The translations under genes were made by a program, and so were the position numbers. The notes under the pieces were generated by a model. It made no database searches, was not told where the DNA came from, and saw only the letters and a list, made by a program, of their open reading frames with translations. This document shows, in pieces, positions 1-7,281 of a stretch of DNA of 13,495 bases. Numbering within the stretch: position 1 is the stretch's first letter; every line of letters starts with the position of its first letter. This DNA is from JAHFPN01 sp036559465. GTDB taxonomy: Bacteria > Pseudomonadota > Alphaproteobacteria > Rhizobiales > Xanthobacteraceae. Where the stretch lies: NCBI GenBank assembly GCA_036559465.1, contig DATBTC010000083.1, forward strand, positions 1-13,495, given 5' to 3'.

Positions 1-68
1 ATATTGGAATGGCTCACCTTGTGGCCGGACAAAGGTCCCTTGCCAGTGAGCTCGCATCGCCGCGACAT
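1..68 (-). CDS. rpmB: 50S ribosomal protein L28, 5' part only (cut by window edge)
   Basis: Structural protein of the large ribosomal subunit. The minus strand from the ATG at 68 reads MSRRCELTGKGPLSGHKVSH followed by SN, the highly conserved L28 N-terminus (CELTGK, then the HKVSHSN block). Only 22 codons are inside the window. An AAGGA-type ribosome binding site (plus-strand tccttc at 77-82) lies 8 nt before the start. The gene is divergent from the DUF3108 gene and has its own promoter about 55 nt upstream. The N-terminal match is distinctive, so the identification is firm despite the short length. Confidence 0.93.
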   Translation of the reverse strand, partial: MSRRCELTGKGPLSGHKVSHSN

Positions 69-122
69 CGTGTTGATCCTTCGATGAAACTCGAGGCCGC
101 GGGGGCCATTCGAGGCGGCGCA

Positions 123-151
123 GCTATAGTAAGGCATGGCTTCTGCGTCAA
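123..151 (-). promoter_or_regulatory. sigma70-type promoter for rpmB
   Basis: Read on the minus strand: a -35 box TTGACG (plus 146-151), a 17-nt spacer, and a -10 box TATAGC (plus 123-128). Transcription would start near position 116, leaving a leader of roughly 48 nt that contains the rpmB ribosome binding site. Spacing is ideal and the -35 is 5/6 consensus. Confidence 0.65.
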
Positions 152-290
152 GCATCTGGGGTGCGGGACATAGTTCGGTCGTATTGGCCCGGCACGGGCC
201 CGACCTGCTACAAGTGACATGATTTTCGTTCACCATGACCTTGCGCCGCGAAGCTGGATGCGGCGCGCCGCGATGGGGCGACAGCACGTG

Positions 291-1124
291 ATGAAGCAGC
301 TCCGGGGTGCGATTGCGTTCGCGCTGCTGCTTGCCGCCGCGACCTCGGCCGCGGCCGATGCAAGGCTCGAGGGCCGCTACGCCGTGTCGATCGCCGGCCT
401 CACCATCGGCACGGCCGCCATCGTGCTCGATGTCCGGTCCGACGGCTATGTCGCCGCCGGCAGCGCGAGATTGACCGGCGTGATGCGCGCCTTCGCGACC
501 GGCCACGGAACGGCCGCCGTGCGCGGCAGCATCGTCGGCGGACGGCTGGTACCGCAGTCCTATTCGATGACCGCGGAAAGCCAGAAGAAAACCGACGAGG
601 TGCGGATGTCGATGGCGAACGGGCTCGTGCGCGATTTCTCGGCCGTACCGCCGCTGGAGCCGGAGGAGGACCGGGTGCAGCTTACCGAAGCGCACCGCAA
701 GGGAGTACTCGACCCGCTGAGCGCCGCTCTTTTCATTGTCCCCGGCACCGGCGACGTTCTGGGCCCGGAAGCCTGCAACCGCACGCTTCCGATTTTCGAC
801 GGGCGATACCGTAGCGAGGTCGAACTCACTTTTGTCCGTGTCGAGAAGGTCTCGGGCGCCAAGGGCTATACCGGGCCGGCTGTGCTTTGCACTGCAAAGT
901 ATCGCCCGATCGCCGGCCACCGGACGTCGAGGATGCCGGACAGGTATGCGCGCGGGAACGATCCGATTCGCGTCTGGCTCGCGCCGATCGTCGGCACGCG
1001 CACCCTGTTTCCGTATCGCGCTACGGTCGGAACGATTTTGGGGACCGCCATGTTGCAGGCGACCGCGTTCAATACGGAGCAAAAGGAGCGCGCGGCCGCG
1101 ACTCCGGCACCGAGATCGCAGTAG
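291..1124 (+). CDS. DUF3108-family exported protein of unknown function
   Basis: I recognise the DUF3108 fold family, whose biochemical role is not established. From the ATG at 291 the 277-residue product begins with a clear Sec signal peptide (KQLR, then a hydrophobic Ala/Leu stretch to about residue 20, cleavage probably near AAA-DA), so it should act in the periplasm or outer envelope. Family-like blocks follow: DPLSAALF, then CNRTLPIFDGRYR, then the AVLCTAKYRPIAGHR segment with two cysteines in the mature part. The open frame continues upstream to 219, 258 and 273, but those starts only lengthen the N-region; 291 gives a textbook signal peptide and has a weak GGGGCGA 9 nt before it. Divergent from rpmB, co-directional with the helicase. 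Start uncertain, family fairly sure. Confidence 0.8.
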   Translation: MKQLRGAIAFALLLAAATSAAADARLEGRYAVSIAGLTIGTAAIVLDVRSDGYVAAGSARLTGVMRAFATGHGTAAVRGSIVGGRLVPQSYSMTAESQKKTDEVRMSMANGLVRDFSAVPPLEPEEDRVQLTEAHRKGVLDPLSAALFIVPGTGDVLGPEACNRTLPIFDGRYRSEVELTFVRVEKVSGAKGYTGPAVLCTAKYRPIAGHRTSRMPDRYARGNDPIRVWLAPIVGTRTLFPYRATVGTILGTAMLQATAFNTEQKERAAATPAPRSQ

Positions 1125-1292
1125 TCTGTCGAACGGGAGACGAAAAAAACCATTCCTTAACGCTGATGATCCGTTTCAAGCGACCTCTTCGGGCCCTGTT
1201 TCGCAGCACTCGTAGCACCAGGCGCGCGGCACCCCACATCTAGCCGGGAACGAAGCTGGAAGTGGATCGAGTCACCGATTCGGACGTGATTC

Positions 1293-1307
1293 GTTCCGAG
1301 CGTGTTC
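1293..1307 (+). promoter_or_regulatory. candidate LexA (SOS) box, GTTC-N7-GTTC
   Basis: GTTC at 1293-1296 and GTTC at 1304-1307 are separated by exactly 7 nt (CGAGCGT). This direct repeat is the known LexA-binding consensus in Alphaproteobacteria. It lies about 90 bp before the likely helicase start, a plausible operator position. The eight fixed bases could occur by chance about once in a few tens of kilobases when both strands are counted, so position supports but does not prove function. No convincing -10/-35 pair is visible beside it. Confidence 0.4.
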
Positions 1308-1323
1308 CAATCGTCACCAAGGT

Positions 1324-1350
1324 CCGTTCGAACGGCGCGACTTTGTCGCG
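1324..1350 (+). promoter_or_regulatory. two adjacent palindromes upstream of the helicase
   Basis: CCGTTCGAACGG (1324-1335) is a perfect 12-bp palindrome. It is followed at once by CGCGAC-TTT-GTCGCG (1336-1350), a perfect 6-bp stem with a 3-nt loop. There is no T-tract after it, so it is not a terminator. It could be an operator or leader RNA structure for the helicase gene; function is inferred only from position. Confidence 0.4.
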
Positions 1351-1394
1351 TAATGGTACATAAATCCGAAGGAACGCCTGCGCGCGTACGATTG

Positions 1395-4300
1395 ATGGCC
1401 TCCATGAGCTCCTCGGTCCAGGCGCTGCGGCGCGGACGCGGCGTTACCGCCGTGCTCGGCCCGACCAATACCGGCAAAACCCATCTCGCCATCGAGCGCA
1501 TGCTTGGCCATTCGTCGGGCCTGATCGGCCTGCCGCTCCGGCTGTTGGCGCGCGAGGTCTATAGCCGCGCGGTCGAGAAGGTCGGCGCGGAGTCGGTCGC
1601 GCTGATCACCGGCGAAGAGAAGATCAAGCCGCCGAACCCGAGCTACTGGATCTCGACCGTCGAGGCGATGCCGAGCGATCTCGACGTCGCCTTCGTCGCC
1701 GTCGATGAAGTGCAGCTTTGCGGAGATCTCGAGCGCGGCCACATTTTCACCGACCGCATGCTCACCCGGCGCGGGCGCGAGGAGACCCTCATGCTTGGCG
1801 CTGCGACCGTGCGCCCGCTGGTGGAGCGACTGTTGCCGGGAGTCGACGTGATCCAGCGGCCGCGGCTGTCGCAGCTCACGTTTGCGGGCGAGAAGAAGAT
1901 CTCGCGTCTGCCGCGCCGTTCCGCGATCGTCGCGTTCTCTGCCGAGGAGGTCTATGCCATCGCCGAGTTGATCCGCCGCCAGCGCGGCGGCGCTGCCGTG
2001 GTGCTCGGCGCCCTGTCGCCACGCACCCGGAATGCCCAAGTCGATCTCTATCAATCCGGCGACGTGGATTACATCGTCGCCACCGACGCGATCGGCATGG
2101 GGCTCAATCTCGACGTTGATCACGTCGCCTTCGCCTCGGATCGCAAGTTCGACGGCTACCAGTTCCGCCGCTTGTCGTCGGCGGAGCTGGCGCAGATCGC
2201 GGGCCGCGCCGGGCGCGCCCAGCGCGACGGCACGTTCGGCACCACCGGCCGCTGCCCGGCTTTCGAGATGGAGATGGTGGAGCGGCTGGAAAGCCATAGG
2301 TTCGAGGCGGTGCCTGTGCTGCAATGGCGCAATACCGCGCTCGATTTCCGTTCGATCGAGACCCTACTCGAGAGCCTCGCAACCACGCCCAACGAAGAGG
2401 GGCTGACGCGCGCGCCGGTTGCGGAAGACGTGCGTGTCCTGGAACGGGCGGCGCGCGAGGACGAGGTGCGTGAACTCGCCACCACCCCCAAGTCCGTGCA
2501 GCTCCTGTGGGAGGCCTGCCAAGTCCCCGATTACCGCAAGATCGCGCCGGCGGCCCACGCGGAGCTGATCCTGACCCTCTATGGATTCCTGGCGCGAGAG
2601 GGTAGGATTTCCCCCGATTGGTTTGCACGCCAGGTAGCGCAGGCCGATCGGACCGACGGCGACATCGACACGCTTTCCTATCGCATTGCCCAGGTGCGAA
2701 CCTGGACGTTTGCGGCGAACCGGTCCGACTGGCTCAAAGATCCCGAGCACTGGCAGGGTGTAACAAGAGGCGTCGAGGACAAGCTTTCCGATGCACTTCA
2801 CGAACGGCTCGCCCAGCGCTTCGTCGATCGGCGCACCAGCGTCTTGATGCGACGGTTGCGAGAGAACGCGATGCTGGAGACGGAGATCAACAAGAGCGGG
2901 GACGTGGTCGTCGAGGGCCACGTTATCGGCCGGCTTTCCGGATTCGAATTCGTGCCCGATGTCTCCAGCGGCGCAACCGACGCTAAGGCGCTACGCGGAG
3001 CGGCACAGAAGGTTCTTGCGATCGAGATCGAGGCGCGCTCGAAGCGGCTTGCCGAAGCCGCCGACGAAGCGTTCGTGCTTTCCAACGACGGTGCGGTGCG
3101 CTGGACCGGTGAACCGGTCGCCCGCCTGGTGGCCGCCGAGAACCTGCTCGAGCCGAGACTGAGATTGCTCGCCGATGAGCAACTGACCGGCCCCGCGCGC
3201 GAGGCGGTCGATGAGCGTCTCGCTAGATGGCTGAAGAGCCACATCGAAAAATTGCTCGGGCCGCTGCTCGCCGTGAGCAAAGCAGAGGACATCGTCGGGA
3301 TCTCGCGGGGCGTCGCATTCCAGCTCGGCGAGGCGCTCGGCGTCCTGGAGCGGCAGAAGGTCGCCGACGAGGTCAAGGGGCTCGACCAGGAAACGCGCGC
3401 GGTGCTGCGCAAATACGGCGTCCGCTTCGGCGCCTATCACATCTATATGCCGGGGTTGCTCAAGCCTGCGCCGCGCACGCTCGGGCTTCTGCTCTTTGCG
3501 CTAAAGCACGGCGGCCTCAATCAGAAAGGCCTCGACGACCTGCCGGCGCTCGCTTCGAGCGGACGGACTTCCATCGCCGTCGATCCCGAAGTGGCGAAGC
3601 CGCTCTATCGCGTGGTCGGCTATCGGGTATGCGGGCCGCGCGCGGTGCGGGTCGATATCCTCGAGCGGCTCGCCGATCTGATCCGGCCGCCGCTCTCCTG
3701 GCGCCCGGGCATGCCGGGCGACAAGCCCTCGGGTGCGACCGACGGGCGCGGTTTCACGATCACCGTTGCGATGACTTCTCTGGTCGGCTGCTCGGGCGAG
3801 GACTTCGCCGCCATCCTGCGCGCGCTCGGCTATCGCATGGAGAAGAGGCCGGCACCCCCGCCCGAAGCCGCAGTGCCGGCTCCCGTGCCGGCAACGGCAA
3901 TCGAGGCGGCCTTGATGGGCCCGACCGACAGCGAGCCAGTAACCTTGGCTCCTGCCGATCCGGCGCCCGTGCCGGAAGCCGCCGCTGATCAGGCTCCGCA
4001 GCCGGAGGCGACTACTCAGCCGGATCAGGTTCCCATCACTGCAACCGCCGAAGCGGCGCCGAGCGAGCCCGCGATGATCGAAATCTGGCGTCCGGGCCGG
4101 CCGGAAGGCGCGCGGCGCCCGAGACGCAAGCCCGAGGAGCGCAGTCGGCAACCGGACCGTCCAGTACCAACTGCCGTCAGCGCACCTGCCGAAGGCGCTC
4201 CGAAGGAAGGCGAGCCGCGCCCGGAAGCGCGGCGTCCACGGCAAGACGATCGCCCTCGCCGCGAGGAGCGTCCACGGCGCGATGAACGGCCTCGCCGCGA

Positions 4301-4472
4301 CGATCGCGCCCGTCACAAGCGCGACGAGCGCCCGCGCCGCGAGCGCGAGCGTGACGACTGGAAGCGCGAGCTGCCGCGCGAGCGCAAGGAACGGGTGGCG
4401 GATCCGAATTCGCCGTTCGCGGCGCTCGCCGCGCTCAAGGCTCGGCTCGAGGCCGGCAAGAAGGACGACTGA
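1395..4472 (+). CDS. SUV3-like DEAD/DEAH-type RNA helicase with Arg-rich tail
   Basis: ATP-dependent helicase of the mitochondrial SUV3-related superfamily 2 group common in alphaproteobacteria; probably an RNA helicase in RNA turnover or ribosome-related work (family inference). Numbering from 1395 (1025 aa): Walker A GPTNTGKT (22-29), motif II DEVQ (104-107), motif V ATDAIGMGLN (229-238), motif VI QIAGRAGR (267-274). A long middle region follows, and from about residue 825 a low-complexity tail rich in Pro/Ala and then Arg/Asp/Glu. Start choice: the frame is open from a GTG at 1302, but that GTG lies inside the GTTC repeat and the first 31 residues look non-conserved; ATG 1353 and ATG 1404 are alternatives, and none has a clear ribosome binding site. 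The next gene begins directly after this stop. Confidence 0.88.
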   Translation: MASMSSSVQALRRGRGVTAVLGPTNTGKTHLAIERMLGHSSGLIGLPLRLLAREVYSRAVEKVGAESVALITGEEKIKPPNPSYWISTVEAMPSDLDVAFVAVDEVQLCGDLERGHIFTDRMLTRRGREETLMLGAATVRPLVERLLPGVDVIQRPRLSQLTFAGEKKISRLPRRSAIVAFSAEEVYAIAELIRRQRGGAAVVLGALSPRTRNAQVDLYQSGDVDYIVATDAIGMGLNLDVDHVAFASDRKFDGYQFRRLSSAELAQIAGRAGRAQRDGTFGTTGRCPAFEMEMVERLESHRFEAVPVLQWRNTALDFRSIETLLESLATTPNEEGLTRAPVAEDVRVLERAAREDEVRELATTPKSVQLLWEACQVPDYRKIAPAAHAELILTLYGFLAREGRISPDWFARQVAQADRTDGDIDTLSYRIAQVRTWTFAANRSDWLKDPEHWQGVTRGVEDKLSDALHERLAQRFVDRRTSVLMRRLRENAMLETEINKSGDVVVEGHVIGRLSGFEFVPDVSSGATDAKALRGAAQKVLAIEIEARSKRLAEAADEAFVLSNDGAVRWTGEPVARLVAAENLLEPRLRLLADEQLTGPAREAVDERLARWLKSHIEKLLGPLLAVSKAEDIVGISRGVAFQLGEALGVLERQKVADEVKGLDQETRAVLRKYGVRFGAYHIYMPGLLKPAPRTLGLLLFALKHGGLNQKGLDDLPALASSGRTSIAVDPEVAKPLYRVVGYRVCGPRAVRVDILERLADLIRPPLSWRPGMPGDKPSGATDGRGFTITVAMTSLVGCSGEDFAAILRALGYRMEKRPAPPPEAAVPAPVPATAIEAALMGPTDSEPVTLAPADPAPVPEAAADQAPQPEATTQPDQVPITATAEAAPSEPAMIEIWRPGRPEGARRPRRKPEERSRQPDRPVPTAVSAPAEGAPKEGEPRPEARRPRQDDRPRREERPRRDERPRRDDRARHKRDERPRRERERDDWKRELPRERKERVADPNSPFAALAALKARLEAGKKDD
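4230..4395 (+). repeat. degenerate Arg-rich repeat inside the helicase C-terminus
   Basis: The DNA repeats units such as cgtccacggcgcgatgaacg with variations and encodes a run of imperfect RPRR-(D/E)-(D/E)-R units (RPRRDERPRRDD and relatives). This is a charged, probably disordered tail of the kind that often binds RNA or condenses with it. It is part of the helicase frame, not a separate element. Confidence 0.7.
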
Positions 4473-4853
4473 GTGGACGGCGAGCGCCAGCGCGTCGACC
4501 GTTTTCTCTGGCATGCGCGGCTCGTGCGTACACGCACGCTCGCGGCCAAGCTCACCGCAGCGGGCCATGTGCGGGTGAACGGCAAGCGCATCGACGCGCC
4601 GGGCCGGGGCTTGAAGATCGGCGACGTGCTGACGGTCGCCATCTCCCGCGACGTGCGCGTCTTGAAGGTACTCGCCTTCGCCGAGCGCCGCGGTGGCAGC
4701 GAGGCGGCGGGCCGCCTATATGAGGATTTGAGCCCGCCATCACCGAAGCCGGTGCGCTCCGTCTCCCCGGCACCTAGACTCGCCGGCAGCGGTCGGCCGA
4801 CCAAGCGGGAGCGGCGCGCGCTCGACCGGCTGCAGCGAGGGTTCGATGCCTGA
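4473..4853 (+). CDS. S4-domain RNA-binding protein (Hsp15/RluA-S4 like)
   Basis: A 126-residue protein whose N-terminus is an S4 domain: VDRFLWHARLVRTRTLAAKL (residues 8-27), then AGHVRVNGKRIDAPGRGLKIGDVLTV, the usual S4 pattern of helix-loop plus a VNGK turn. S4 proteins of this size (Hsp15 type) bind structured rRNA and in E. coli recognise stalled 50S subunits; that role is inferred here. The C-terminal 40 residues are basic. Translation starts at a GTG lying directly after the helicase TGA with no gap, which implies translational coupling and a shared transcript, fitting a joint job in RNA or ribosome handling. Confidence 0.88.
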   Translation: MDGERQRVDRFLWHARLVRTRTLAAKLTAAGHVRVNGKRIDAPGRGLKIGDVLTVAISRDVRVLKVLAFAERRGGSEAAGRLYEDLSPPSPKPVRSVSPAPRLAGSGRPTKRERRALDRLQRGFDA

Positions 4854-4919
4854 CGCGCTTGCTTGCGGGCGGGCTTTAGCTGGGCTAGGCCCGGCCTGAT
4901 TTCGGCCTGGACGAAAGCA

Positions 4920-5255
4920 ATGACCTATATCGTCAACGACAGCTGCATCCGCTGCAAGTACATGGATTGCGTCGAGGTGTGCCCCGTGGATTGTTTCTAC
5001 GAGGGCGAGAACATGCTCGTCATCCACCCCGACGAATGCATCGATTGCGGCGTGTGCGAACCGGAGTGCCCGGTCGATGCGATCAAGCCCGACACGGCGC
5101 CGGGGGCCGACAAGTGGCTTGCGTTGAACGCGGACTACGCGAAAATCTGGCCGAACATTACGATCAAGCGCGACGCGCCGGCTGACGCGAAGGAATGGGA
5201 GGGCAAGCCGGACAAGATGGCGCAGTTCTCACCCAATCCCGGCACGGGCGATTGA
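4920..5255 (+). CDS. fdxA: 7Fe ferredoxin FdxA (3Fe-4S / 4Fe-4S)
   Basis: Small cytoplasmic electron carrier, 111 residues, of the Azotobacter ferredoxin I type. Cysteines fit that family: C9, C17 and C50 as 3Fe-4S ligands, C21, C40, C43 and C46 as 4Fe-4S ligands, with extra C12 and C25. Hallmark strings are CIRCKYMDCVEVCPVDCFYE and CIDCGVCEPECP, then the long C-terminal extension (WPNITIKRDAPADAKEW) of this subgroup. The start at 4920 gives the canonical MTYIVND N-terminus; the frame is open to 4863 but those 19 residues are not family-like. A GGACGAAAG stretch precedes the start. It lies 66 bp after the S4 gene and may be co-transcribed. Partners are not shown by context. Confidence 0.96.
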   Translation: MTYIVNDSCIRCKYMDCVEVCPVDCFYEGENMLVIHPDECIDCGVCEPECPVDAIKPDTAPGADKWLALNADYAKIWPNITIKRDAPADAKEWEGKPDKMAQFSPNPGTGD

Positions 5256-5316
5256 GCGGCTTTCGTTCAAAGAACACGATCGGCCGCTAACCCTATCTGC
5301 GGCGAAAATACGCCGC
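5255..5316 (+). terminator. tandem stem-loops after fdxA, possible weak terminator
   Basis: Two inverted repeats follow the fdxA stop: AGCGGC (5255-5260) with GCCGCT (5283-5288), enclosing GTTC-AAA-GAAC (5265-5275), and GCGGCG (5299-5304) with CGCCGC (5311-5316) around an AAAATA loop. No U-run follows, so classical intrinsic termination is not supported. They may protect the transcript 3' end or act with Rho. The carD promoter begins 15 nt later. Confidence 0.35.
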
Positions 5317-5330
5317 GGTGCACTAAAACC

Positions 5331-5358
5331 TTGATTTTTGAAGGATTTGTGCTATATT
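5331..5358 (+). promoter_or_regulatory. extended -10 sigma70 promoter for carD
   Basis: A -35 box TTGATT (5331-5336), a 16-nt spacer, and TATATT (5353-5358) preceded by TGC, making the extended -10 TGCTATATT. The region is strikingly AT-rich for this genome. Transcription should begin near 5365, about 165 nt before the carD start. This is the best-looking housekeeping promoter in the window. Confidence 0.75.
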
Positions 5359-5364
5359 GCCGCA

Positions 5365-5531
5365 ATCGTCGAGTGTTTCCGCCATGTTGCAGTGCTCCCC
5401 CAGGGAGCCATTCTCACGGAATCGGGGCGTGAATAACGTTCGCCTTACAGCGGGTCGTCCGCAGCGAGGCGCGCGAGGTCTGGGTCGTCGTCTGTAAGGC
5501 CCCCAAAGGTACCAGGAGCGTCAGAAACGTC
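5365..5531 (+). promoter_or_regulatory. long structured 5' leader of carD
   Basis: The untranslated leader between the predicted start site and carD contains a hairpin GCTCCC-CCA-GGGAGC (5394-5408) and a perfect 9-bp inverted repeat, GCCTTACAG (5442-5450) with CTGTAAGGC (5492-5500). The 41-nt interior carries GGGTCGTC twice (5452-5459 and 5482-5489). The AGGAG ribosome binding site (5514-5518) lies just after the long stem and an unusually wide 13 nt before the ATG. I see no match to a known riboswitch class; a control element or a small RNA are both possible. Confidence 0.5.
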
Positions 5532-6191
5532 ATGCCGTCCAAGACTGCCAAGAAGTCCACGCACAAGCCGGCCGCCAAGGCCGCGCACAAGCCTGCGCCG
5601 AAGGCCGCGGCCAAGCCCGCGCCTGCGCGCCAGAGCCATACCCGCCAGGGTTTCCGGACCAACGAGCACATCGTTTATCCGTCCCACGGCGTCGGCCAGA
5701 TCGCGCGCATCGAGGAGCAGGAAGTCGCCGGCTTCAAGCTCGAGCTGTTCGTGATCAGCTTCGCGAAGGACAAGATGATCCTGCGCGTGCCGACCTCGAA
5801 GGCGCTTGCCGTCGGTATGCGCAAGCTCGCGGGGCCCGAGATCGTGAAGCGGGCGGTCGAGACACTGAAGGGCCGCGCCCGTATCAAGCGCACGATGTGG
5901 AGCCGCCGCGCCCAGGAATACGAGGCCAAGATCAATTCGGGCGATCTGATCGCGATCGCCGAAGTGGTGCGGGATCTATTCCGCTCGGAAAATCAGCCCG
6001 AGCAGTCCTACAGCGAACGGCAGCTCTACGAGGCGGCGCTCGACCGCATGCTGCGCGAGATCGCGGTGGTGGAGGACGTCACCGACACCGAGGCGCAGAA
6101 GCTGATCGAGACCAATCTCCTCAAGGGCCCGAAGCGCGGTGCGCCGAAGCCGGCCGAGGAAGCCGAGGTCGCACAGGAAGAGGCGGCCTAA
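5532..6191 (+). CDS. carD: CarD/CdnL family RNA polymerase-binding regulator
   Basis: Transcription factor that binds the RNA polymerase beta subunit and stabilises open complexes, typically at rRNA and growth-related promoters (family knowledge). The 219-residue protein has three parts: a Lys/Ala/Pro-rich, histone H1-like tail (1-37), the RNA polymerase-interacting domain (about 41-95, NEHIVYPSHGVGQIARIEEQ and the KMILRVPTSKALAVGMRKL strands), and the helical DNA-binding domain (about 100-195) with the family hallmark RTMWSRRAQEYEAKINSGDL. An acidic tail ends the protein. It is longer than Thermus or mycobacterial CarD because of the N-terminal tail, which I recall as usual in Bradyrhizobium relatives. 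It has its own promoter, leader and terminator. Confidence 0.96.
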   Translation: MPSKTAKKSTHKPAAKAAHKPAPKAAAKPAPARQSHTRQGFRTNEHIVYPSHGVGQIARIEEQEVAGFKLELFVISFAKDKMILRVPTSKALAVGMRKLAGPEIVKRAVETLKGRARIKRTMWSRRAQEYEAKINSGDLIAIAEVVRDLFRSENQPEQSYSERQLYEAALDRMLREIAVVEDVTDTEAQKLIETNLLKGPKRGAPKPAEEAEVAQEEAA

Positions 6192-6220
6192 GCCCCCTTC
6201 CCGGCTAAGGACCAAATAGA

Positions 6221-6249
6221 CGCCCGGCGAAAGCCGGGCGTATTCTTTT
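6221..6249 (+). terminator. intrinsic terminator of carD
   Basis: A perfect 8-bp GC stem CGCCCGGC (6221-6228) and GCCGGGCG (6233-6240) closed by a GAAA tetraloop, followed by TATTCTTTT and preceded by an A-rich stretch. It lies 30 nt after the carD stop. Textbook Rho-independent structure. Confidence 0.92.
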
Positions 6250-6376
6250 GGGGAATACGCTGCATAGCTCACAAGCGCGGCAACCGTACTTTTCCGGTGT
6301 ATCCACCCGCAGTAGGCTCTCCAAACCGTGCTCCTCGCCGCCGACGCGTAGCGGATGACCCAGCGGAGGAAACGCC

Positions 6377-7267
6377 ATGAGCAAGACATTGAAGCGGGTG
6401 AAGATCGCTCCGAAGGGCATGGGGCTCAACGACTGGGTCGCCAAGCAGGAAGGCTATTTCGAAGCCGAGGGGCTCGATGTCGAGTTCGACTGGAAGACGT
6501 TCAAGGGAACACAGTCGAGCTGGAAGGGCTTGGACTATTTCCAGCGCCCTCAGGACCGGCCCTATACCGAGAGCAAGGAGGACGTGATCCAGGGCGCGTG
6601 TGTCTGGGGCACGATCTGCAATGCGAGCGCGGGCATGGGCAGCGTGGTGGCCGAGGCTTATGGCGACTCGCCCTGGGCGATCTACGTCAGGCCGGATTCG
6701 AAGATCCGCGGGCCGAAGGACTTGAAGAACATTCCGATTTCGGTCGGCCTGCGCGCCGGCAGCCATTTCAACGTGCCCTACCGGCTCGAGAAGTACCTTC
6801 CGCTCGCGCACATCAAGACGGTGAACACCGGCGGCTTCGGCGCCCGGCTCAAGGCGTTGCTGGAGGGTGAAGTCGAGGCCGCGAGCCTGTTGCCGCCGCA
6901 GATGGACATGGCCGAGCAACTTGGTCTGCGCAAAGTCATCGAGGATCGCTTCCATACGCTCTGGTGGGTACCCGGCAACGCCGCGGCCGACGTGGTGCAG
7001 GGCTACATGAACGCGCTGCAGCGCGCGGAAGAAGCGCTTGAAGCGGACCTGCCGAAATATCTGCCGCTTTGGCGGTTCTCGATCCCCGGCGAGTTCGAGG
7101 ATTTTCACCCTTGGGATTTCTCGAAATTCACGCGCGGCGAGAAGTTCGTCAACAAGCCGCTATCGCAAACGGAATTCGACGACACGCTGAAGCAGGTGAA
7201 GCGCTGGGGCCTCGACCAGCACCTCAAGGAAACCCGCCTGGAAAACCTGGTTCATACGCAGCGCTAA
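6377..7267 (+). CDS. THI5/SsuA-like substrate-binding-fold protein lacking a signal peptide
   Basis: A 296-residue protein with the periplasmic-binding (NMT1/THI5/SsuA) pattern: GLNDWVAKQEGYFEAEGLDVEF (16-37), the WAIYVRPDSKIRGPKDLKNI hinge segment (100-119), and a GLRAGSHFNVPYRL loop (124-137). Members bind small organic molecules for ABC importers; relatives without a signal include 4,5-dihydroxyphthalate decarboxylase-type enzymes and Thi5-like proteins. Here the N-terminus (MSKTLKRVKIAPKG) has no hydrophobic signal and no ABC permease or ATPase is adjacent, so a cytoplasmic enzyme or sensor is at least as likely as transport. The start is secure: GGAGGA at 6365-6370, 6 nt before the ATG. 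Its stop is 14 bp from the stop of the opposing protease gene. No clear promoter between 6250 and 6376. Confidence 0.75.
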   Translation: MSKTLKRVKIAPKGMGLNDWVAKQEGYFEAEGLDVEFDWKTFKGTQSSWKGLDYFQRPQDRPYTESKEDVIQGACVWGTICNASAGMGSVVAEAYGDSPWAIYVRPDSKIRGPKDLKNIPISVGLRAGSHFNVPYRLEKYLPLAHIKTVNTGGFGARLKALLEGEVEAASLLPPQMDMAEQLGLRKVIEDRFHTLWWVPGNAAADVVQGYMNALQRAEEALEADLPKYLPLWRFSIPGEFEDFHPWDFSKFTRGEKFVNKPLSQTEFDDTLKQVKRWGLDQHLKETRLENLVHTQR

Positions 7268-7281
7268 AGCGCGCCAGCGCC

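Noticed and set aside
169..174. CATAGT as -10 of a plus-strand promoter for the DUF3108 gene
   Set aside because: No acceptable -35 at 16-18 bp; the TTGACG there belongs to the opposite strand (rpmB).
186..200. GGCCCG-GCA-CGGGCC hairpin upstream of the DUF3108 gene
   Set aside because: A perfect dyad but short, without T-tract or promoter context, and expected occasionally in such GC-rich sequence; no function can be supported.
1302..1394. N-terminal extension of the helicase from GTG 1302
   Set aside because: The GTG falls inside the GTTC repeat, no ribosome binding site is seen, and the residues do not resemble the family N-terminus; the family's Walker A would be unusually far from the start.
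2104..2628. Long minus-strand open frames within the helicase and other genes
   Set aside because: They are typical GC-rich shadow frames opposite well-supported genes, with Arg/Pro-rich compositions and no family motifs.
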